Assembly (NCBI RefSeq): GCF_016920785.2
Contig: NW_024609879.1
Coordinates: 16,932,078-16,996,077, forward strand
Origin: Ixodes scapularis
Lineage: Eukaryota > Arthropoda > Arachnida > Ixodida > Ixodidae
Length of the DNA stretch: 64,000 nucleotides
Direction: 5' to 3'
Translations under genes and position numbers: made by a program
Part shown: one piece after another, positions 49,801 to 58,800 of the stretch
Position numbering within the stretch: the stretch's first letter is position 1
Layout: each line of letters begins with the position of its first letter
Notes under the pieces: model-generated
What the model saw: the letters and a program-made list of their open reading frames with translations, nothing else
The model's database searches: none
Told to the model about the DNA's origin: nothing

Positions 49801-52800
49801 TGGTGCCACTAAGAGTCACATCATGGTGTCAATATGGACCATGTGACCACGGGATGTCACTGCGTCACAATGTAATGTCACTGCATCACACTTTAGTGTC
49901 ACACAATTTAATGCCATATACTCAGCGGCACATGATGTCGTTGTCATGTGACACCACATTATCACTGTCACATTGTGGGGCCACATGACACCAATGCCAC
50001 CATCACGTCGTGGTGTGACGTGACCTAAATTCAAAGCAAAGTTTTCTTGCTTTACTTAGCGAGAAACTTCCTTCTAAGTTTAGGACTTTGCCAAAGTATG
50101 TTTTTATAAGAATTCTTTGCAAAGCTCTGGGCTTGGGGACTAGCACTAAAATGCATTCTGCTTTAAAACTGTTGTGCAGACGCTGAACGCTCTGGCGACA
50201 ACACAGATGATGACGAGGACTCCTCGTCTAACGATGATGCGAGCGACAGCGCGCCGGAGGAGGCTGGCCACACCGACGCCCTCATGCGCCGGCGACGATC
50301 CTCTCAGATGCGCAAGGTTTGTTCATTCATATATTAATTTCCAACCAATAAGCTTTCAAGAAATATGTGGCGATGTCAGAAAGGCTGTTAATTTCACGGA
50401 AATGTTATAAGTGCATTGGCATTCCTTCTTCCTTTGAAGAAGGAAGAAGGAATGCCAATCTGAAGCAAGGCGCTTTTCGGCATAACCATTACTAATGTCC
50501 ACAGAAGTCGCCGACCAATTATTCGGACTTCGCAGGGATTGAAAAAACATCCGAATAATAGAGCAATCCGAAAAACCAGCAGATAGAAAAACTTGCCTTT
50601 ATTACTTCCAAGTGGGCTTAAAAAAGCCGTAAATAGCGCCTTGCTTCAGATTATGCCTGCGTGCCTTGTTTCAGGTTACGCCTCCGTTTGCGTTCGGCCA
50701 CTTTCTGTTAGCTTGAGAATCGCTGCCTTCTTTTCTAGCGTTATGGTCGAGTACTTTCTGTGCTTCTTAACGAAACATTGCGGCGGCAGAAGAACAGATG
50801 GGGCCATGACGTCCAGGCCAGTGTTGTCCGAACAAGATAGAGGCGCAATTCCACGAGCACAAAATGGTGACTGGCAATACGAAAGTGGGGCTGAAGCGTG
50901 AAGGGATGGAAGGAAACAAAGCAAAATGATAATAATGATGATGATGACATGCAGCTAAATGGAAAAAAAAAAAGGGGCTAGCATAGCGTTACCTAGCGGT
51001 AGGACTCGGGAGTACTCAAGTAGCGCTGCCAAACTAAGGTAATCCATTTGCAGCCAACATAGAATCCAAAATGGCCGCCTCTCGGTGGTGTTTCCCGCTG
51101 ATCGCTCGCGACTGTTTTGTCCAAATAATCAAACCTTCGGACTTCTAGCTGTCCGAAACATCGGTCGTGAATATGCACTATTTCTATGGGGTAAGTCACG
51201 GTTCCTCCTTTAGGTCCGAAATATCGAACAAGTCCAAATTATCGGAGTTCAAAGAAACGGTCGGCGACTGTAATCCCCGTTGACATTGAATGAATTTTTA
51301 TTACACTCACGAGAATTGCTTTTCGTCTGCTATCGGTGCATGACCGGGATGTTCCTGTTTGCGGTACTTTAAAAAGCCCTCATGTTCTGCTGCCATAGAG
51401 TTTTCCCCAGACATTCTTGAAATCTGGACATCTGACAATTTCCAGGATGTTGAGGGTGGAGCACCCGCAACAATTTAAAGGACACATGCAAAGGAAAAAA
51501 AACATTTTTTTTAGACAGCTTAGATGGAAAAAGGATGTCATAAAACGATTTTACAACGAAGAAAAAAAATTTTTAAAGCTATATTTACGGCGCTATACGA
51601 ATTTGTAGTTGGCGCTCGCGGGAGCCGCCGCTGGTCACGTGGTAGGCCCGCGCGCCGCCGCGCTGCGTCGCCGCCGCACGCTGAGCGTTGTGCGAACGCC
51701 GCTTCAACGCGTTTCTCCACGCTGCCGTCGCCGCCGCCGCACAAGTTCGTCTGCTTCGGGGCGCCGCCGCCGTCGTCTGGCCGGCGCACAGGTCTATCAC
51801 GTCTGCTTGCGCTTTTTCAGGAGTTTCCTTTGGGCTCTTAAAGTTACTTATTCATCTTAGTTTTTTGTTATACTTGAAACGAAGATGAATAAGTTACTTT
51901 TAGAGGCCATAGGAAGCTTCCGAAAGAACGCAAGCACCACGTGATAAATAAAGACCAGTCACGTGATAAACACGGACCACTTTTCCGCGGTGCCCGCGGG
52001 CGCCAACTACAAATTCGTTTTGCGCCGTAAATATAGCTCTAAAAATTTTTTTTCTTCCTTGTAAAATCGTTTTATGGCGTCCTTTTTCCATCTAAGCCGT
52101 TTAAAAAAAATGTTTTTTTCCTTTGCATGTGTCCTTTAAGGCGTCGTGCCTTTACCAAATCGGTGTCGTTTTGTCCATCGGGGGCAAAATATAAAGGTGG
52201 GTTGGACATAATAGGGGGGTGGGCAGCAAGCCAGACTGGTGGACGGCAAAACCACTGCCGCCAACTGTGGGGAGAACCCTGAGCTGGCACCAGGAACGAG
52301 CAACGCGTTGTCAGCGTTGCGTTCATAAATTTACTCTTCCTGCATTGGTGCCTTGAATGGCCCAACAATGCTAGAGCTCATCTTTCAAGCTTTGTCACTC
52401 ACTTCTAGACAGACCGTTTTTACGGGCTACCCACAGCGTGACAGTTGAGTCCATTTCTGTTGCTGGAGTGAGTAAATCTTGGAAGTTCTAACTGGGAAAA
52501 ACTTTGACATGGTTTGTTTTACCGCGGGGAATACGGGAACGTCATTTTGGTAGACAGTCTGTTTTTGGCTCTTCCACGAAATCGAGGCTGGCATGCACAA
52601 AAGAAACTGCAAGGCCCGAGATTGCGTCATCGGGGCAGACCAGGAACGGCCAAACAACTGACGAGAAACTATTTTCCTGAATGTTGCTGGTCGATTGATT
52701 GTATGTGCTTAATTTGGGTGTTTTCTGCCCACATATATGTAGGGTTAAAGTAAAAGATAATTGTATTGTCCGAGGAAATATCGCAAGATTAGTACGGTTG

Positions 52801-55800
52801 CTGGAACGTGTCTCCGGCTGGTGTGTTTAGCATCTTATTTCTCCCATGCATTGCGAGGGGCCCTAGAGCGGCAACAAATGATGTCACAGGAGCTTAGTTC
52901 CAGTTTTACTTCAATAATAGCCGTTAGTCAAGTCCGAGTAGTGGATTCTTAGTTTGAAACAAATTCAAAGCAAATAGCAGTTCTTGCCGAATACTTCCTA
53001 ATCGAATATTGAATAGCTTCTCCAAGCCTTTCACTACCATGCACAATGCTTAAAAGTAAATTTAACTGAATTCGTGAAGGTTGTTCCCAACATTCCACTT
53101 GTCTACTTTTAAGCTCAATTAATTTTAGTACAGCTACATCTATGACCTGTGACCAACAAAATTATCTCAACTATCCTAATCAAGGGGATTTATAAGTCTG
53201 CTCGCTATATGCAAATATTCTTTCTCCAGCCTTAAATTTTACAAAAGAAACAAAACAAGAACGAATGATGAACGATGTCAAAACATGGCTGCCTAACGCA
53301 TACTCTTCTATAATCGTGGTGGGTTAGCCCCGTTGAATAGACTTCTCATTGAGCACCTGTGCACTGCAGAAAAGCAATACCTGCGGAGCCTGCACGCTGT
53401 GCGGGTATTGCTTCCCCGCAGTGCTCAGGTACTATGTGAGAAGCCCAGTCATTGGGGCTGACTCGCTGCAATCAATACTTCGAAAAGTATGAATATCGCA
53501 GTTCATTTCAAAGCGAATATTGAATAGCATATGATAAGGGCGAAACTACTATTGGAAAATTCGAAGATTTACACCACACTCATAGGTGTAAGTTGTTTGA
53601 CTGCACCAGCTATGTAATATTTCCCCTCCTTAACATGACAAGTGCGGTTACCAAAGGACAGAAGTGTTATTCTTGTTTAAAATTTAAAGAAACCAGGAGG
53701 ACATTTTCCTCCTGTGGCTAACCAGTGTCCACAATGATCTCTTCACATTGCTAAAGTGCACAGCATGTATCCCTTTAATGGACCATTTCTCGAGCATTCG
53801 GTCGTTGCAAGGCATTCGGGGATCAGAATGGTTCGTGAAGGGGTTGTACTCAGCCCTCGATTTTACTCCAGGAAGTTTCTATTTGTTGAGTTGTAGCTGA
53901 CTCATGGGCTTGCAATTCTCCTTGCAGAGGAACATCAAGCAGAAGTTCATCAACCTGTTGAAGAAGTTCAGGGTCCCAGATGCCGAGGTGAGACAGATAC
54001 CAGGAGTATGCTTTTGTAAAATGAACTGTGCAAAAACAAACTGGGGCCATCTAAACTTGTGCTACGAAAATCGAAGAGAGGCATGGCTTTTTGGCCGAAC
54101 TTAGTCTGTGTTGTCTCACTTTAGAGAAGTCTTTCAGAAGTTGTACTAAGATATTGAGGTGAGCTAGTTGGATATGCATGATATAAAAATTAAATAGCGC
54201 AAAGGTTAGACAAAGGACTAAACATGTAGACAGGACAATCGCTATTTAGCGCTTGTCCTGTCTACATGTTCTGTCCTTTGTGCTTTGTCTAACCTTTGCG
54301 CTATTTAATTTTTATATCTTTCAGAAGTCTGAGAAAAAAAGAGGACTTATTGATACCTGATTTACATGGTACGATCTTGCTTACGATTTCGTAATTGCAA
54401 CGTCACTCGTGCAGCAAAAGAGAAATGTGATAGAAGCTGCAGTACCCGACGCTGCTGCTGCAAATTTGCGAGCAGAATCGCAACACGTAAGCTAGGCTTG
54501 AGGTTCGTTTATTGTTTATTTTATTCCCTACATCGCTTCTCGAGGTGACATAGATATTTAAATAAATAAATTAATAGAGAGAGCAGATTCGTTTTACTTA
54601 GGAAGACGAAAAAGAAATCTCTTCTGGGACTTCTGTTTCGAGACAGCACTTGTGAGAGCGGGTACGGTTGTGTGCACGATTCATATCCGTGCATAGGTTT
54701 TTTTTTTTGTTTTTTTTTGTTATTTATTTATTGATTATACCCTAGGAGCCAAAGTGTTACAGGGGAGATGGGCACTTGGGACCATGAACACAATTAAAGA
54801 TTGTTACATTGGCTCAGAACATTATTACTAATTAGCTAGTGCAGCCTTAAACTTATCAGTATCTCTAATTGTTGCTATAGAAGGGTTCTACAGTCAAACC
54901 CATTTATAACGAACAGCAGGAAACGCAACCCTCAGTTCGATATAGCAAGTAGTTTGATATAGCAAAAAACATCTACAACAAACTTCCACGATGAGGTCGT
55001 TGTGAGGCGAGAGCTTCTCTTTCCTTCTCATATCTCCACTTCCGCCTCGTAACAACGTGCTAAAATGTTTTTTTCATTTTTTTCTATCTGTGCAGAGTGT
55101 ATTTTTTAGCTTCTGAATCGCTTGTCTTTGCTTAATTTTGTTCGCAACTTGAGCTTTTGGAATTTTCTTTTTTTTTTACTTGTTTTTTTGGGGGAAGAAC
55201 AGGCTAGAAGACAAACGTTTGCGGGTTTTCGGAAGCCTTCCAAGGAGAAAAAGTTTGATATAGCCAGTATGTTGTTCGTCATAAAACATACTTTTTACAT
55301 GCATTTTTATTTACATTTTCCGTGAGTTCGATATTGACAATAATTCGCTGTACGTCGGTTCATTCTAAACGGGTTTCACTGTAATCGTAAGAGGTTTTCG
55401 GGATGAAAGAACTGTAAAAAGGGGTAGTGTTACGTGCAAGTGTGCTGGCTCTGCAGCTATTGTTAAGGCGTGACGATACGTACATGGGATCATTGATTGG
55501 TAGAACTTTTAGACTGGAACTATCTTAATAAATTTTATGAAATAGACACGGGCGAGAGACCATACACTGTGCAGAAAGAAGGGATAATAAGACATTAGAT
55601 TTCATCGACGTGGCAGTTTACATACGATGGAAAAAAGAGGATATGAAACGTGCTGATCGGTTTTGTCTTGCCGTACATTGCTGCGTATAAATCGACCTCT
55701 TTAGAAATTGGTATCTCAAATTAGGGTAGCTCAAAAAGAGGATCTAAAAAAAAATTATTAATTTTTCTTTTTTATATATTTTTTTTGGTTAGATTTTTGG

Positions 55801-58800
55801 TGGTTGACTTGTATTCGGAGTTGACCTATACGCGGCAATATACGATACGTCTTTCATCGCAAGCTTGCTAGTCTCATTTCTTCTGGTCGGTGTTTTTCTG
55901 CAGGCGTTTGATGCGGAGCACTACCCGGAGGGCTTGGAACAGGAGCTGATGCACAAGAACTCCAGGGACCTGGAGGACCTGCTCCTGGACGAGCTGGACG
56001 ACCTGTCGGACAGCGGACCTGAGGGAGACAACATGAGCCTGTCCTCCACCCCAAAGCCCAGCCTCAGGTCCGTTCGCCCGTTCGGCGGCTGTCAGCCGAA
56101 TTGTGCCGCTTGGGACACGTCTCCCACCGGCATGTTTCGCGTCCTATGCAGTCGCTGACCAATTTTTCGGACACCGATAATTCGGACTCGTACGATATTT
56201 TGTACCTAAAGGAGGAACCATGACCTACCCAATCGAAATACTGCCTATTCACGACCAATGTTTTGGACAGCTTGAAGTCTGAAAGTTAGATTTTTCGGAG
56301 AAAATGGTCGCGAGCGATCAGCAGGAAACACCACCGAGAAGCGGCCATTTTGGATTCTATGTTGGCTGCACGTGGATTGGCTTGGTTTGGCAGCGCTGCC
56401 TTAATACTGCTAAGTCCTACGCTAGGTGACACTGTATGGCTTTTTTTCTCTAGCTGCGTGTGATTATCATCATCATTGTTACCATTTTGCTTTGTTCTTT
56501 TGGGTTGCAGCCGTAGACTTGCGCCTCTCATCTCAACTCGGTGGATCGTGTTTTCAGACTACGCTGGCTTGGACGTCATTACCCCCCCTGTTCTTCCGCC
56601 GCTGCGATGTGTCGCTAAGAAGCGCAGAAAGCATTCGACCATAACGCTCGAAAAGAAGGCAGTGATTCTCGAGCTAATAGAAAGTGGCCGAACGGAAACG
56701 GAGGTGTAACCTGAAACAAGGCATGCAAGCGTATACGGAATCAAGACACTATTTACAGCTCTTTCAAGCTCGCTTAGACGTAATAAGGGCTAGTGTTTTA
56801 TTCTGCTGATTTTTTGGACTGCTCTATTACTTGGATGTTTTTTCGGTCCCTGCAAAGTCAAAAAAATTTGGTTGGTGACTGTACTGCCCGTGCTTCAAAA
56901 GTGGTCCCGATGTGGGACTACTTTAGAATATGATGTCACAAAAGCCGGAGTGTCATGCTTTTGGATGTCTTTTTAGGACGTGGTAAGCACACTTGTCTGA
57001 GACAAGTTCCAAGCGCCATAGTCGCGCGAAATCTCTTTCAAGCGGCCAGGCCGAAATGCTGAGCCATCGCCGTGCTCTGGGCGGTGGAGAACGTTCCCTT
57101 GGATGGCAGGTGCTCAAAGTCTATCATTGCGTCCGGGTTGCCAATTTGTGGCGCGTTCGATGTCGAGGACAGAAGTGGTGCAACCGACTCCGAGCTTCGG
57201 CAAAAGTGTTCCGTTTAATCCGGGTGCCTTCGGGCTCGGGCTGACGAGTGGTGCCGTCGTCTTAGTAGCGATGCCGATCGTTTTGACCACCACAGTAGTC
57301 TCTGCGTGGGCGTGACTTCCGCGCATAGCTCTCGGCGGGTGGGTTTTATTTGCAATCACGCTCTGCTGGAGATCTTTGAAATGGGGAGTGCATACGTGGG
57401 TGCTCCCATTCGGTGTTCGGGTACGATATCTCACTTACGCATTACCCTCTGTTGCAGGCCTTTCTTTTCCTCGTCAACTTTGGTGCCGCTGGAAGCAGAA
57501 AAGGTGAGGTTTTGCGCGGACACTCTAGAATTTTCTGGCGGAACCTCATCGTCACCAAGCGAATTGTTTTTCTTGAACTGCATTTGTATATTTTTTTCAG
57601 CCTTTTTTTGTTTAGCAATAGGCTTAAAAAATTAACCCCCTTATGTAATGCCCTACTGGAGCCTTGAGGTATAGTAAATTAAATAAAATGAGAATGTAAC
57701 GATGCAGCTTCGAGTATAAAGATTAGTTCATTATTTCCAATATTCGTTGTAAAAGTAGGCCCAAAAATTGGTGATACCATATTTATTCGAATATAAGGCG
57801 AGGTTTTTTTTAAAAATCCGTTGTCTCAAAGTCATACCCCGCCTTATATTCGAAGCTCAGTATACCAATATGACGATTTTTTTTTCTTTTTCTTGGGTCC
57901 TTCAACTGCCCCCTCGCCTTATAACCGTGACCGCCTTATATTTGAATAAATATGGTAATGAATTTGTAATCATGTTGGTACAGAAGCTACTGAAATGTGT
58001 GCAACGTTAAGGTATTAAAAATCACTATTGCGCCTCAAGCCCTGTTGTGAACGTGCATCTAGCCCTTGCAGCATAAAGAACAGAAAACAAAAAAACCTGA
58101 GGGATGCTTAAGCTTCGCCTTTAAGAGTGGAACACGTTTTTGGGCCCCGTTCGCAAAGCCTTCTCATATAAACCCGCACTTATTCCCAAGCCATGCAAGC
58201 GTATGTGCATTGTCTACTCCGCAGCGTCGCATGTCACGCAACATCACATGGTGACACATGGCTGTAATGCCATGACCCTATCGACCCGTCCAATTTAGTG
58301 GAAAATTTTCCACCAAATTTGCTGGGTAAATTTTCTGCTAAATTTGCCTGGGAAACTTTTTGCTAAACTTGGCGAAAAGTTTTCTCTATTTTTGGCTGGA
58401 AAATTTTCCTGTTAAAATTGTAGGAAGATTTCCCTTTAAATTTAGCAGGTCGATAGGGTCACGTCGTCACAGCCACGTGTGTCGTCACACGCGTGACGTC
58501 GTGCATCGGTACGCGCGTTGCATCATGGGATTTTTAATCCCACCAATGCGGACGTTGGATTTTTCGCGACACGAGCTTCTGAACGTTGTCGCGTTAAAAT
58601 AATGCTAAAACTAATCATTTGTTTAACTTGTTTTAGCCACTGGCCGCGAGCTATAGGTTGCTGGTATCAATGTTCTCTAAATATCTGGTCACTTGAGCTT
58701 GGTCCACCCCACTGTGAACAACAGCAAAGTTGTGTAATGAGAACATAATATTTTTTTAATCCAGTTTGTTACTTGTTGCTTGACTCCCGTTTCAGACAGG

